A DNA stretch of 64,000 nucleotides from Toxorhynchites rutilus septentrionalis (GCF_029784135.1 NC_073746.1:285707348-285771347); one strand, 5' to 3'. Shown: positions 1 to 11,529, counted from the first letter of the stretch. The notes: generated by a model from the sequence alone, not told the origin. Numbers and translations: made by a program.

Positions 1-827
1 GAAAGGAAAGTTCTTGGACGAAACTGAGCGGAGATTAATAACCGAATTGAAGGATATTGGTTTAAGCAACCGGGAGATAGCAAAGAGCTCTGGACCTTCC
101 CATATCCAAACGACGTGTTTTCCAAATTTTGCGAGGATCTGGACATCTGGTTTACACGAAGAAGGCAAAGAAACCAAACCTCACCCCAAGGCACATTAAA
201 GCAAGATTGGATTTCGCTAAACAGCACATGGATTGCAAGGCAGAGTGGGATGGAGTGATCTTTTCCGACGAGAAAAAGTTCAATCTTGATGGTCCCGACT
301 GCTGCGCGTATTATTGGCATGATCTACGAAAAAATCCCGAAGTGAAGTTGAGCGGGAATTTTGGTGGTGGAAGTCTCATGGTGTGGGCTGCGTTTTCAAG
401 AAAAGGGAAGACTCCTATCGCCACTATTTCGACAAGGATGAACTCCGACAACTATGTAGAGCTACTAGACAGTGTTTTGGTGCCATTTACAGAAGACATT
501 ATGGACGACAACTTCATCTTCCAGCAGGATAATGCTGCCATTCACGTAAGCAAGAAATCATTGTCATGGTTTTCCGAAAGAAACATTCAGGTTATGGACT
601 GGCCAGCTCGTAGCCCGGATCTCAATCCCATCGAGAATCTCTGAGGAATCCTGGCAAGGCGAGTCTACAGTGGTGACCGGCAATTTGCAACAGTTCGTGA
701 GTTGGAGAGATGTGTAATGGACGAGTGGAATAAAATTCCACATGACATGTTGGATAATCTGATTGAGTCAATGCCAAACCGTGTCTATGAAACTATTCTG
801 AAAAATGATAAACCAACCAAATATTGA
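1..827 (+). pseudogene. Tc1-like (DD34E) transposase, decayed
   Basis: Cut-and-paste transposase relic, cut by the left window edge. Near position 30 a helix-turn-helix-like stretch reads ...ELKDIGLSNREIA. The frame then jumps, losing the middle of the DNA-binding region, and resumes near 129 with YTKKAKKPNLTPRHIKARL, a typical Tc1 linker. The catalytic core is recognisable: first Asp in FSDEKKFNLDGPD, second in QQDNAAIH, then SPDLNPIENL with the Glu 34 residues after the second Asp (DD34E). The Trp expected after ENL is a TGA stop at 642-644. The same frame then continues to a natural-looking end, ...NDKPTKY, stop at 825-827. Lesions seen are the N-terminal frameshift/deletion and this nonsense codon, so no functional transposase is expected. 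Family assignment is from motif recognition. Confidence 0.9.
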
Positions 828-873
828 ATGCTGTCATTTTCATGTATAAATCGTTCTTTGAGAATAAAGTCTG

Positions 874-1007
874 ATGTGCGCTTATAAGAATTTCTTGACT
901 TGATGTTCGAAGGTCATTTAAATCCCATGAAAATATTTTGGAAATATATATCTAGTTAATCTTACAGCCAAAATATACATGTGCGCTTATAGGAATTTCT
1001 CGCACTG
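874..1007 (+). repeat. 3' end of the Tc1-like element with IR/DR structure
   Basis: Two direct copies of a ~22-nt motif, ATGTGCGCTTATARGAATTT, lie at 874-895 and 979-1000, about 105 bp apart. The outer copy runs into CTCGCACTG followed by TA (1008-1009). CACTG next to TA is the expected outer end of a Tc1-like inverted repeat. Repeated transposase-binding sites inside one terminal repeat is the known IR/DR arrangement. The partner terminus lies outside the window. Confidence 0.75.
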
Positions 1008-1009
1008 TA

Positions 1010-1987
1010 TATGATTCGATGATATAGAATTTTGGACTCGATCATATACAGTTTGAAAACAATATTTTTACATGTTTTAAACATAATTTATTTTGAGAAA
1101 AGTGTAGTATTTCAACGTTAAAGCCAAATTTGATAGGCTATTATTAGTACAGAGGAGTAAAAATCATGATTCTTGAAGATTTTGATTGAATTCTCCCTTC
1201 TCTATTGCAGCGGAATTAAGGAAGAAAGAAGTTGGGTGTCAAAGCTTTTGGGTTAAAATAAATGATAACACCTTCACAACCACTATGTTTCAAGTTTTTC
1301 ACTTCCAAAATGTTATTTGAATCCACTAAATTACGAGTTTCACAACTATATCCGGTACTAAATTTGATTATCTTTCAAATGGGATCAACAGAATTGTCCT
1401 ACCTAGCGTACTTTTTGAAGTAGAGCTAGTTTAAGGGCAACGTATCGCGGTTCAATAAAGAAGTTTAATAACTCTGTCATTGTTGAAATTCGGCCATATG
1501 GGTAGAAATATTTTTTCTCATCAAATATGATCGTCTATCTCCTTCTGATAGCGTTTTAAAACTTCAAGAGGATGGATCAAAAATTCTTCTTTTATATTCG
1601 AGAAACGAAAAATGTGTGTATAAAAAACATATAAAACAAATTGTTTGGCTTGTTTGTTTTGAATCGATTATAAACAGGATGTAGTGAAGAGAAATCAGAG
1701 ACTGTATATAATCGAGTCTGCTCAGTAATAAAACGAGAATTGATTTTCATATTTTTTTCTGCCGCAAGAAAGCTTGCTAGAATGTACGAGGGTGTTCGAC
1801 TTTATTGGTGACTTTTCTGATCAATCATTCAATTTTAGTGAATTCAAGAATTGTTTCCGGATTAAAAGTGGCGTCAAAATACAGCCGATTTAGAACCGAT
1901 TGTGGAAAAGGCGGTGAAAACATTAATTGTATTAAATAGATCATTTTTAAATTTCTGTGACGTTTGTAATTGTGCTGATCGCAAATT
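1010..1987. other. AT-rich non-coding stretch with one transposon end
   Basis: No supportable gene. At 1702-1725 the sequence CTGTATATAATCGAGTCTGC followed by TCAG and TA resembles the pogo-like right ends at 16850 and 37301. No partner end is visible nearby. The rest shows no recognisable structure. Confidence 0.5.
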
Positions 1988-2030
1988 GATTTACGATTTA
2001 CGATTTACGATTTACGATTTACGATTTACG
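1988..2030 (+). repeat. (TTTACGA)n heptanucleotide microsatellite
   Basis: About six perfect consecutive copies of the 7-mer TTTACGA. No open frame or element is associated with it. Confidence 0.95.
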
Positions 2031-2067
2031 CAACCTATTTTGGGCAAGTGACGCATTTTCCGGAGTG

Positions 2068-2225
2068 AAGCGAGTAAACTTGACATCATTTTCGCATAAA
2101 TATACATAGAATTCAGTAAATATCAAATGTAATGAATAATTACTAATACAAATTACAATAATAATTACATTATAAAACATTATAAAAAAACATAGAAGCG
2201 AAATATTGGGTCGTAAGCCCCACCC
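2068..2225 (+). repeat. Dispersed repeat, copy 1 (partner near 20118-20290)
   Basis: Shares GAGTAAACTTGAC, then AGTRAATATCAARTGTAAT and TAATACAAATTAC, in the same order with the sequence near 20118-20290. Ends are undefined and the family is not recognised. Confidence 0.5.
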
Positions 2226-2299
2226 ACGTGCGATTCCTCTCCTGCCAGTCACTATGCACTTGATCCGTTGCAGTGCTGCGAGTCAATCATTCATTCTCT

Positions 2300-3217
2300 A
2301 ACCGGGAAGCAGTTAACCCTTTGCGGTCGTAATTAAATTCCCTTGAAAGAGATCCTCTACTCTTTCCACGCTAAAGGTGCTGCATACATAATTTGTGGAT
2401 TGTTTCTTTGAGAAGTATGTTGCACAAAACTACTTGAATATATATTAGAAAATATATTAGAATTTTCAACTTTTGGTGTAGTCTTATGTCTCTCCGGATA
2501 TGTCCTCTATCTTATCTACCCGTCTTTTTTTATTAACATACAAAAAACTACATTTTCTATATTTCTTGAAACATTCGAGGTCGAAGACGATAAAAAAATT
2601 GTTTTTTTCAACAAAACTCGAACATAGAAAAACCGTAAATGCCAATCACACATATCGCTACTAGTCTGATTTTCTCTCCATGTTGGGTTTTTTTTTATGT
2701 TAAAAAAAATTCTTTGAACTACGGCGCACCTGAGTATGACTCTGAGATATGCGATCATCAGCATTCGTCATATGGAACTGGAATCCAATCACCAATATAA
2801 ACTCACGTATAGAAGTAAGAAGGCAGTGGCCCCACTACGAGTGCAAGAGCCACTGAGAAGACGAAGACGAATATCATATTAAACATCCAAATTAGTCGAA
2901 TCGAATATGTATCTTTTCTTCCTGGAACTTTTTGAATTACGATTCAAAATATAAAGATATAAAATAGACATAAAACAAACTCTCCGTGCCACATCCAAAG
3001 AACCACTTAATTTTTTTGGATTTCCAGGGATATAGCGATGTTCGGTAGACATTATATACATATGATGGAATATAGCAACTACATATCTTTGTTTATATGA
3101 GTTGGTTCTTGATTTGGCTAATAAACTTGTCAGCCCTGAATCTGAATCTCCTATTCAATAAGTATCATGGTCGCGTGGATTTCATGAAATGATGCGCTAT
3201 TCTGTTTGAATCAAGAT
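2300..3217. other. Non-coding stretch, nothing assigned
   Basis: A TTAACCCTTTGCGGTCG string at 2313-2329 resembles a piggyBac-type TTAA terminus but has no partner. Short minus-strand open frames around 2516-3061 have AT-rich, non-conserved-looking composition and are not called as genes. Confidence 0.4.
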
Positions 3218-3355
3218 TAGAGGTTCTCAAAGTGGCCGATATTGACCCCTTGGGGTCGATGATTGATTAACACAAGTTCTTGATTGAAACTTTCAAGATA
3301 CTGCATAAGTTGTGTTACGCGAACAAACTTCTTACAAGAATGACTAATATTTTAG
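3218..3355 (+). mobile_element. hAT (ZBED-type) terminal fragment
   Basis: Begins near AGGTTCTCAAAGTGG and continues with GATATTGACCCC and a ~60-bp stretch, ATACTGCATAAGTTGTGTTACG.... Both blocks match, in reverse complement, the region 21860-22057 that ends the hAT-like element there. A CAGG..TTCTCAAAGTGG-like terminus is typical of Charlie/ZBED-type hAT elements. Only this end is present. Confidence 0.6.
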
Positions 3356-3363
3356 TAGAAAGG

Positions 3364-3808
3364 ACTCTGGAGTCCCTTTTTACGTGAGGGATACGTGCAC
3401 GTAAAAAAACACCGCGTGATAGAAAACCGCGTAAATTCCAAAATCCGCGTAAGAACAAACCGCTTAAATTTCAAAATCCATGTAAAAATCCGACAAATAT
3501 TAAGTTATTATTTTAAAATGCAGCCCATACTCTAACAATTGATTAACTGATTTTTTTTTGCATGCTACAATCATTATATCTCTTTCTCCTTTTATTTCTC
3601 ACCTTTAAGTGATACAATACAATCTTATTTCGTGAAAAGTCACATCAATTAGCGACTTTTCACATTAAATCTGTTTCACTGGAGTCATTTTTTACGCGCT
3701 TGATACGTGCCGCGTAAATTTCAAAATCCGCATGAAAAAAACAGCGTAAATTCCGAAATCCGTGTAAGAATAAACTGCGTAAATTCCTAAAACCGCGTAA
3801 AAAAGTAA
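3364..3808. repeat. Two direct ~130-bp CGCGTAAA-rich repeats
   Basis: Copies at about 3364-3490 and 3678-3808 start with CTGGAGTC...TTTTTACG, then GATACGTGC. Each contains several short sub-repeats of the form CGCGTAAATTYCAAAATCC. A related inverted fragment (GTTTACGCGG...GTACGTATCCCCCGCGTAAA) lies at 13035-13100. This looks like an array-prone dispersed repeat and is non-coding. Confidence 0.7.
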
Positions 3809-3819
3809 TTGTTTAGTGT

Positions 3820-6336
3820 TTAGATTTACATTTTACCTCCATATCTTCCTGTTAGACGTAGTCTTACGTCAAAATGATTCTAAAAAATTTATTGGTACAA
3901 TTTCCGAAAGCGGAACTTGGATCTGAACATTGAAGGCAAATAAATATTATATTTACGCTACACATTTGAAGACTGATTTGATTGTTTCCCCTAAACGAAA
4001 CACACTGACCAGAACCACCAGAGCTCTGTGAAGCTCAAATGGAAAAACTAAAGCAAGCTTAACGAAGGCCTCGCCAGTAATGTGGCGATAAAGGTGAAAA
4101 AACAATCGTGCCGGCGTGAAGAGAGTAAAAGAAAGTGAGATCGTCGATGAATATATTTAATACCATTATTCTTGTATCTAATCTAAGCAGCGCCGCCACT
4201 TTTTGTCTTGTCTCCCTTTCGAGGTGATACACCGATCCATGCATTCATCCATTTCCCCAGCCTCGTCGGATGGTATCACATTTTTCCACTTTGCTCTTTG
4301 CGACATCATATTGATGATTTTGCTAGCGAAGGAAGATCCGGACGAAGTATTGACAGTCGTGACATTTAGGGTGAGAAAGAGCTATCAAAGGTTGCACAAG
4401 AAACGATGGGAGCAGCAGCACTGAATGGGGCTCATCAATTCGTTGATGGAATGAATGTGATAAAGCTGATGGAAAAATCGAGATACCGAACACCGTTTAG
4501 AAGTGAGCTTTTAAGCAAACAAATTCTTGATGGTGCATCGTTTGTTTTGGGAATCATTTCGTATGAATCTTTCTTCGGTTTCGTGAAGCTAACGGAATAT
4601 TTTCATAGATTGCCGGGTAATGCATCATGACATCGTGGTGAGTCGGGCGCATCCAGGAAACACTCGACGTCTTGTTCCCGTATCCACAAACCCGTACTGG
4701 AACGCGTAACCTGACACACACGGCATTCATCGTCGAGCTGTGCGAACACAACGGCAACGCTTACGACGTCAAGTGTATGTTCCATTATGGTGCCACATCA
4801 CGATCACATAATATACACCTTCATCATGCAGGCGACGCTCTCAGACCCCGAATGGCGGCGGTTCGGCTCGCTTGTCAAACATAATAAATTGCAAATAACA
4901 AGATTTTCAATTTCCCTACAAACTTACACAGTTGAAGTGACTCTCTACCATGTCAGATTGATGGTTTGGAAACGTACCCAGTGAGGAAGTATCGTGGTCA
5001 TGGCAAGTAGCTCATACGCAAAAGGCCAAGTAATCTTGAACCCCTCCCAGAGTGGACGTAGAAAATAATTGGCTTAATTTCCAGGTTCGCTTGCACTCGG
5101 ACGTATCAGCTCATCAGACAATTGCTGGTCACGTTTGGTTATGGGAAAAACGTTACGTAAAGTGGGGGAGAAGCTTATCTTGCCTACCTTGCGACGCCTT
5201 CGACTGTGGCTACGGCTGTCCGCATTCGGGGCGCTGGTGGTTGTTAAGTCAATTAAGTCGAAATCGACGACGAATCGATCCTTCTAAACCTACCCCACTT
5301 CGTTTTGGCACGGGGGTTAAATTTAAGCGGACACCTAGCTTGCTCCGGGAAACTGATACAATTGAGCGAAAGTGCTGCTTTGCATTTAGCGCGAAAACGA
5401 ACGCGAGATGGAAAAACAGCCGAAAACATGACACACCGTTTTTCTATCCCCTAACCTAGGTGCCTAAATTGGATTGGCCGCAACGCTTTCCAGTTTTCGC
5501 CACCCACTCGGACAGATTTGCAGCATTCTCACGAACCCGTGCGAAACCAACGGTACCGCGGATGGTGAAAAAGGACCGAATCTGCTGACAAAGTTGATAA
5601 CAATATCATCATATAACCGCAAAATCCTCGCTCCCAGACATATGCTGCCTTTGAATATATCTAAAGCATTAAGCGTTGTTGCATTCATATCGCTCGCACA
5701 ACCGCTCGTGTTTCGTTTCCACGATGGGGTGGCAGTTTTTTTTTTGCAGGATGTGTGATTTTTTTACCTTGCACTAAATAACTCCCCGTGTGTTCCGATT
5801 TGCTAGTGTGTACTGTTTTTGCTAGTTTGTTGTGTTGATCTAATATTGTGTCCATTGCTGCTGATTTTTTATATTTTTTGTATGCATCTGCGTTGATGAT
5901 TGAACAATTCCACTAATTTGTTTTTCTTTGAAGTGTTTCGTATCAATTTCAACATTTGCAGTATAATTGAGACTGTGTATTTATTTTAATTTCAATCACA
6001 AATCTGGAAAAAAATCGATGGTAGTGCAATGAAAACCAGTATCAACGAAGTTCGTCATAAGTTTTTCATCATGCCTTACTTACTAACCGTAGTAGGTCGT
6101 ATACAAACTGATAAAAAATTGCATATGTTTCAAACCTAAATGTGACTGAAACACATTCATTCAATGTGACTAAAACACATTCATTCAAAATATTATTCTT
6201 TGGTAAATTGTTTGTCTGAAAACTGGAAATTTTTTTTAAGACGATCCAGGCGCTATAATGTTTCCGCAAGAATTGAATCGCTTTTCCGTCTTTTTAAGTC
6301 AACGATCTGATATGGGAAAATCAATTAGCTATACCC
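3820..6336. other. Unassigned, partly GC-richer stretch
   Basis: A 16-bp near-palindrome lies at 3855-3870 (see findings). From about 4000 to 5760 base composition is more balanced and several open frames of 60-135 codons overlap on both strands. The longest, 5052-5459 (+), has no clear start, no recognisable domain and nothing like a signal peptide. I find no splice-consistent chain of exons by eye. This could be unique host intergenic or intronic sequence. Confidence 0.4.
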
Positions 6337-6338
6337 AT

Positions 6339-7238
6339 TCTTCTCCTTCTCTCCTTCTCTCCTTCTCTCCTTCTCTTCTTCTCTCCTTCTCTTCTTCTCT
6401 CCTTCTCTTCTTCTCTCCTTCTCTTCTTCTCTCCTTCTCTCCTTCTCTTCTTCTCTCCTTCTCTTCTTCTCTCCTTCTCTTCTTCTCTCCTTCTCTTCTT
6501 CTCTCCTTCTCTTCTTCTCTCCTTCTCTTCTTCTCTTCTACTCTCCTTCTCTTCTTCTCTCCTTCTCTTCTTCTCTCCTTCTCTTCTTCTCTCCTTTTCT
6601 TCTTCTCTCCTTCTCTTCTTCTCTCCTTCTCTTCTTCTCTCCTTCTCTTCTTCTCTCCTTCTCTTCTTCTCTCCTTCTCTTCTTCTCTCCTTCTCTTCTT
6701 CTCTTCTACTCTCCTTCTCTTCTTCTCTCCTTCTCTTCTTCTCTCCTTTTCTTCTTCTCTCCTTCTCTTCTTCTCTCCTTCTCTTCTTCTCTCCTTCTCT
6801 TCTTCTCTCCTTCTCTTCTTCTCTCCTTCTCTTCTTCTCTCCTTCTCTTCTTCTCTCCTTCTCTTCTTCTCTCCTTCTCTTCTTCTCTTCTACTCTCCTT
6901 CTCTTCTTCTCTCCTTCTCTTCTTCTCTCCTTCTCTTCTTCTCTCCTTTTCTTCTTCTCTCCTTCTCTTCTTCTCTCCTTCTCTTCTTCTCTCCTTCTCT
7001 TCTTCTCTCCTTCTCTTCTTCTCTCCTTCTCTTCTTCTCTCCTTCTCTTCTTCTCTTCTACTCTCCTTCTCTTCTTCTCTCCTTCTCTTCTTCTCTCCTT
7101 CTCTTCTTCTCTCCTTTTCTTCTTCTCTCCTTCTCTTCTTCTCTCCTTCTCTTCTTCTCTCCTTCTCTTCTTCTCTCCTTCTCTTCTTCTCTCCTTCTCT
7201 TCTTCTCTCCTTCTCTTCTTCTCTCCTTCTCTTCTCTC
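6339..7238 (+). repeat. Polypyrimidine satellite, 8/16-bp unit with ~168-bp higher-order period
   Basis: About 900 bp built only from CTTCTCTCC / TTCTCTTC octamers, giving a 16-bp unit TTCTCTCCTTCTCTTC. Rare variants mark a higher order. A TTCTTCTA variant has its A at 6540, 6708, 6892 and 7060 (steps 168, 184, 168, all multiples of 8). A CCTTTT variant recurs at 6595, 6747, 6947 and 7115. The plus strand is open for over 300 codons only because the repeat lacks stop codons. The encoded Ser/Leu/Phe repeat is not a gene. One strand is pure pyrimidine, so triplex formation is possible. Confidence 0.95.
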
Positions 7239-7244
7239 ACTGGT

Positions 7245-7293
7245 TACATAGAATTCAAATAATACATAGAATTCAAATAATGAATTCTATGTA
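7245..7293. repeat. Direct repeat plus perfect hairpin at the edge of the satellite
   Basis: TACATAGAATTCAAATAA occurs twice in tandem (7245-7262, 7263-7280). The second copy forms a perfect 13-bp stem with 7281-7293 (TGAATTCTATGTA) around a 5-nt loop. Confidence 0.8.
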
Positions 7294-7295
7294 TC

Positions 7296-8200
7296 CGAAA
7301 TGAACAGAACTTTAGATGACCAAAGATTTTGTCGCTCAAGACACTTATGCGATTATACAAATAACATGAGACATTTATGCAAACAGTAGTTCTGATACTT
7401 ATGAACAATCTTTTCCATCACATCAAAGTGTTACAATGGCTAAATTCGGCTGTTATGATTTTTGTCCCACATTCCTATGCATTCAGCGCACTGTGTGTTA
7501 TCGTGTGTGGGTGACTACTTCGTTTGATACTGAGTACCGTTATCTATTACTCATAGTAGCACCGTATTGAGTCGTCAATAAGTTCACTACACTTCAAGCT
7601 TCGTTTAGGAATATTATAAACTAATACTTGGTTCAGTAAAATATAAGATTAGCATGGCTTCTCGCTGTGGTGGCTGAGAGCAGACAAACGACCACAAAGA
7701 GTTAATCTCAAATACTATCCATTAGATTTATTCAATTACACTGTTTCTATGACACGATTCTATGCAAATGGAAATTCTGTTACTTGAATCTGGACTGATG
7801 TTTGAACCTTACGAAACTATCAACAAAACGAAATATTATAATGTAATGATTGGAAAACACATAACAAAAAAGAGATTATTCTACCTCTCAACATTCTTCT
7901 AGCACAATCAATTTTTTTTTTTAAATCGTAAATCTTTTATGTTTGATTGCAATGAACAATTTTTAAACTCAGCGTACAAAGGTTTTTGTTTGTAAAATTT
8001 CTATCTTCTATATTTAATAGTCTTGAGCATTTCTCAAAAAAAAACGCACGATTCTGCCTCAACCCTTCGGAATTATTTATCCTATTCCTAATGCTACTTA
8101 AAATGTCAGTTTTATTTTTCATGTAACCGCGTTTGTTTCAAAACTTTAGGACTGTTTTTCAAGCAACTTTTACTAAAATCAACATGCTTAAAGGGATATC
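7296..8200. other. AT-rich non-coding stretch
   Basis: No recognisable gene, RNA or element. Short open frames are AT-rich and uninformative. Confidence 0.5.
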
Positions 8201-8211
8201 TACAGGGAGTT

Positions 8212-8691
8212 TTTTTTATCCCATTTATTTATTTAAGGCTCATTAGCATTTTAGCTGTAACAGAGCCGAATTTTAATCGTGTACATGTCACATGGTTATC
8301 ATATCTATAATTAGCACATTACACAGTTGCCATTCGCCAGTATTCCTTCTATTCCATTACATATGGTACATTCACACAGTAGCCATTTAGGCGTAAGGGT
8401 ATTCTTTCTGTTCTTCCATTATCCAGTTGGACCACCGGACAGCGGAGACAGTTGTTTGATCATTGTTGAGTTATTTATAGAACAGTAGCCCGATGTGTCT
8501 GCAGGGCAGAGCAGTTGTATGGATGAATCGATCTTATTTCGACCGTGGATCGATCTCCATCGCTGATGATTGTTGCATGGACGTAGCTATTCTGTAACAA
8601 CACAAAGATGGTCAATGAGGGCTCTGAGTTTTGAACTCACGATCGATCGCTTACTAAGCGAACGCGCAACCAATGTGGCTACGGAGACCCT
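8212..8691 (-). mobile_element. tRNA-derived SINE, copy A
   Basis: Read on the minus strand, the 5' end (8691 downward) is a tRNA-like head: GGGTCTCCGTAGCC, an anticodon-like stem CGC/GCG around loop TTAGTAA (AGT, Thr-like), and a B box GAGTTCAAAACTC. About 400 bp of body follows, then an A-rich tail that reads as T8 at 8211-8217 on the plus strand. An 11-bp target duplication, TACAGGGAGTT, flanks it at 8201-8211 and 8692-8702. A second copy lies at 29025-29515. It is RNA polymerase III-type and mobilised by a LINE in trans. The family name is not assigned. Confidence 0.88.
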
Positions 8692-8702
8692 TACAGGGAG
8701 TT

Positions 8703-9585
8703 AGTCGATAGGATAATTGCAACTTATGGTGACCGCATCAATATTTGGTAATAGATATTTCCAATCAACGGATGTTGTTTGACTACACGAAATGTACCGA
8801 TAATTATTACGCTTATGGCTTTGCGAACAAATGTGAGAATCTGAGTTCGTTGGGAAAATACACCTCGCTTGACACGTATATTTATAGAGCAAACACATCT
8901 GGAATCTCACTCCAATCGAGGAAATCAATTCAACACAGTGGAAAGAATGAACAATCCTTCAACCTTGGTCGATGGAGTTGTCGTCAGCGATTATGAATGC
9001 GAATATTTATCATGGGAATGATATGTTTGGAATCTTGAAACCAGTTACTAAGCCGAAGTGGGGAAAGAGGGGCAACATTCTCGCATATGAACAATACTAG
9101 CTGAACCACACATTAACAAACAAACACACACACACACACACACAAAATGGACGTCGATTATAATCCTTTCACTTTTCTTCCCCGCATGCGACTTAACATC
9201 ATTCTGAAGCCAATAAACACACAAACCTTCAAGTATTGCCAGAAGCTTCTCGTGGTCGTCAACACGAAGCACGAAGCAGCAATCGAGACTCGTTGGCCGC
9301 AGCCGTCGCCTGCATGTCCAGCACGATAGGAGAACAACACTCGAAGGTGTTTTCGAATCTCCACCACCCCAAAACAAATCCCGCAAGTCGCAATTACATT
9401 CTGAGCCAACCGCTGCGCCACTCTGTTCCGAGAGCGTGTGTCTCACATATCCACCATGCTCATAAAATTTGAGGGGAAGAGGAAAGCAGGCAGGTCTAGC
9501 CGGGAGACAAATTCGTACAGTGACGAACGAAACATTTGCAACATGAATGAGTTGATGAATACGTTCGAAATTACATGGGTGTTTT
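8703..9585. other. Unassigned stretch with (AC)n microsatellite
   Basis: A (CA)n run lies at about 9123-9145. Composition is GC-richer from 9040 to 9480, with open frames on both strands. The longest, 9048-9620 (-), runs through the microsatellite and into a dispersed repeat, so it is unlikely to be coding. No domain is recognised. Confidence 0.45.
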
Positions 9586-10742
9586 CGATTTTTTGTACGC
9601 CAAATGTCTTCAAATTGCATGAACCGTCGAGAAAAAATGTTTGGCTAAAATCAACACATTTTTTTTCGGAATACGAGGCAAAACGTATGGTTAGGGCGCC
9701 AATGAAAATGATCATCTCGATTTTTCATATGGAACTTCGTGCGAAATGTTGATTTCCACGATAAAATACCGTTCTGAATCATATTTCGGACGCTTAAGGC
9801 ATATGATGCAGAAAACAGATCTAAACTTTATGCACAGGTATTATTTGGTTGATATTTGTAATAAATTAGTTCAATATGCTTTAAGCTTTCTACTTTGGTG
9901 CCTACTTGATTGAAAACATAAAAAATCATCGAATAAAATGCTTTTCAAATGAAGCGAATAAGAATCAAACTTCGGACACTAAATCAAATTTCGGACAGAT
10001 TGACTTCAAATTTCGAACACTTTAATTTGTAATTTTTTTGACGAAAATAACATTATACTTGATCATATTTTATAGTCAACTGCGAAACACTTATCAAGCA
10101 ATCACAGTAAACTGTTAACAATGATGAGAGCTGATGAAACACGGAAGAAATTTAAATATTTATGAACGGCTAAGGAAACGTCGATAACAAACGATAATGT
10201 AGTGTTGTAAGATTTCTGCCGATTATGTTATAATTTAAATGTAGTTCTCATGTGAAATGATAGTGAAACCAAGGGATTACTCTAAAGAAGCATTTCAAGA
10301 TATTAGAACAAAGTGTCCGAAATATGATGTTGTCCGAAATATGATTCAGAACGGTACACAATGCAAAATATTAGCTCAATCGAACTTCATTTACTAGTGT
10401 CACAGACGTTTTTTTTAGTTTTTTGGAAACCGAAAAATCACCGGAAATTGGGGTTTCGGAGCGGGAGTCCCAGAGTGTCTATATTTTGACAAGAAACATT
10501 TTTTTTAGAGATGACAGTAGAACTCGTGCAATTTCATGCGATTGTAAGTCATAAAAAAATTGCCTGTACCTTGGGTGATTTTTCGATTTTCAAAAAACTC
10601 AAAATTTGATCGCTTTTTGCCACTCTCTCTTAAGTCCGATTGAGCTGATATTTTGCATAGAGTGTTTTTACGAGGTGGTGACCATTTTTTTATGGGACAA
10701 CTTTCTATAGTTCGAGATGACCATTTTCATTGGCACCCTAAT
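9586..10742. repeat. Foldback-type dispersed repeat, interrupted by a MITE
   Basis: TAGGGCGCCAATGAAAATG near 9692 and its inverse, CATTTTCATTGGCACCCTA, at 10721-10739 bound the block. It contains the recurrent module CAAATGTCTTCAAATTGCATGAA (9605) and AGTCCGATTGAGCTGATATT (10630). The same modules recur at 15806-16222 and 52284-52745, in mixed orientations. The family is unnamed here and non-coding. The MITE at 9769-10354 sits inside it. Confidence 0.65.
9769..10354. mobile_element. MITE with TACCGT-type inverted repeats
   Basis: Ends CCGTTCTGAATCATATTTCG and its inverse CGAAATATGATTCAGAACGG are ~22-bp near-perfect inverted repeats. TA flanks both sides (9767-9768, 10355-10356), the signature of Tc1/mariner-superfamily insertion. 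The 586-bp interior is AT-rich, with further copies of the TTCGGACA motif, and has no transposase. Related ends occur at 22167-22695. Confidence 0.85.
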
Positions 10743-10814
10743 CTACACACACCAAGATAAAAATGTGTTCGTAAAATATTCCAAATCTTAAGAGTTTAAG
10801 ATTTAAAATTATGC

Positions 10815-11272
10815 AAAAAGTCATTTGGTGACCCCGGCCAACCGGCCACATCGCTTCGGATAGGAGATAATTTTGTGTGTTTCTGGTACAACCTTTTGAA
10901 AATCGATTAAACTGTTGATAGTGAATGTTACCGAAAACTGTTGATCGATATGAGTCGTGCTCTGCTTTGGAGCATGATCGGAATATAAAAAAAAAGCAAC
11001 ACAAAGTGATTTTTCTTGATGACAATGCTGCGTCACACCGAGCAAGACCGACAAGGGAAACGGTTGAGTTACTCAATTGGGATCAACTAGCGCCGGCGGC
11101 TTATTCATCTGCAACTCCAATTGCCATTTGTTCTTTTCGATGGGGCACACACTTGCTGAGCAACACTTCAATTCTTACCACAATGTGTGATTCGATGACT
11201 GGTTTGGTTCAAAAACAAACATTTGTTTTTTGGTGAGGCATTCATAAATTGTCAGAAAGATGGGAAAAATGA
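10815..11272 (+). pseudogene. mariner (DD34D) transposase relic
   Basis: Read across frames, this matches the second half of a mariner transposase. GDPGQPATS is near 10830, then FWYNLLK...TVDSECYRKLLIDMSRAL. VIFLDDNAASH carries the second catalytic Asp, followed by ETVELLNWDQLAPAAYS. The end is GIHKLSERWEK with a stop at 11270-11272. There are several frameshifts, an in-frame stop in the ETV segment, and the SDYHLF region with the third Asp is corrupted. Only the C-terminal two-thirds is present. Clearly non-functional. Confidence 0.8.
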
Positions 11273-11529
11273 GCAGCTCCCAATGGCCATTACACCAAGG
11301 GTTTTTTACAATACATGCACTCATAGCCACTAATATAGAATACCTTGGTTTTTTAAGCTGTTTCTATGATTAAGTTTGTTTCAAATGGTTCAGTTAAATC
11401 AATATTAGGGTGGAGCACTACTAAATCACACTTCACTTCGCTTCGTCATACCCCCCTAAAATCGTTTATTTAACACTAGAACTATCAACCTGTTGTATCA
11501 ATTGTTCATAAGATTTTGTCTTGAAATTT

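Noticed and set aside
5052..5459. 135-codon plus frame
   Set aside because: No credible start, no domain, and an overlapping minus frame of similar quality.
6258..7262. 334-codon Ser/Leu/Phe-rich plus frame
   Set aside because: It is the polypyrimidine satellite read through; the repeat simply has no stops in that frame.
9048..9620. 190-codon minus frame
   Set aside because: It crosses a CA microsatellite and ends in a dispersed repeat, with no domain and no neighbouring exon signal.
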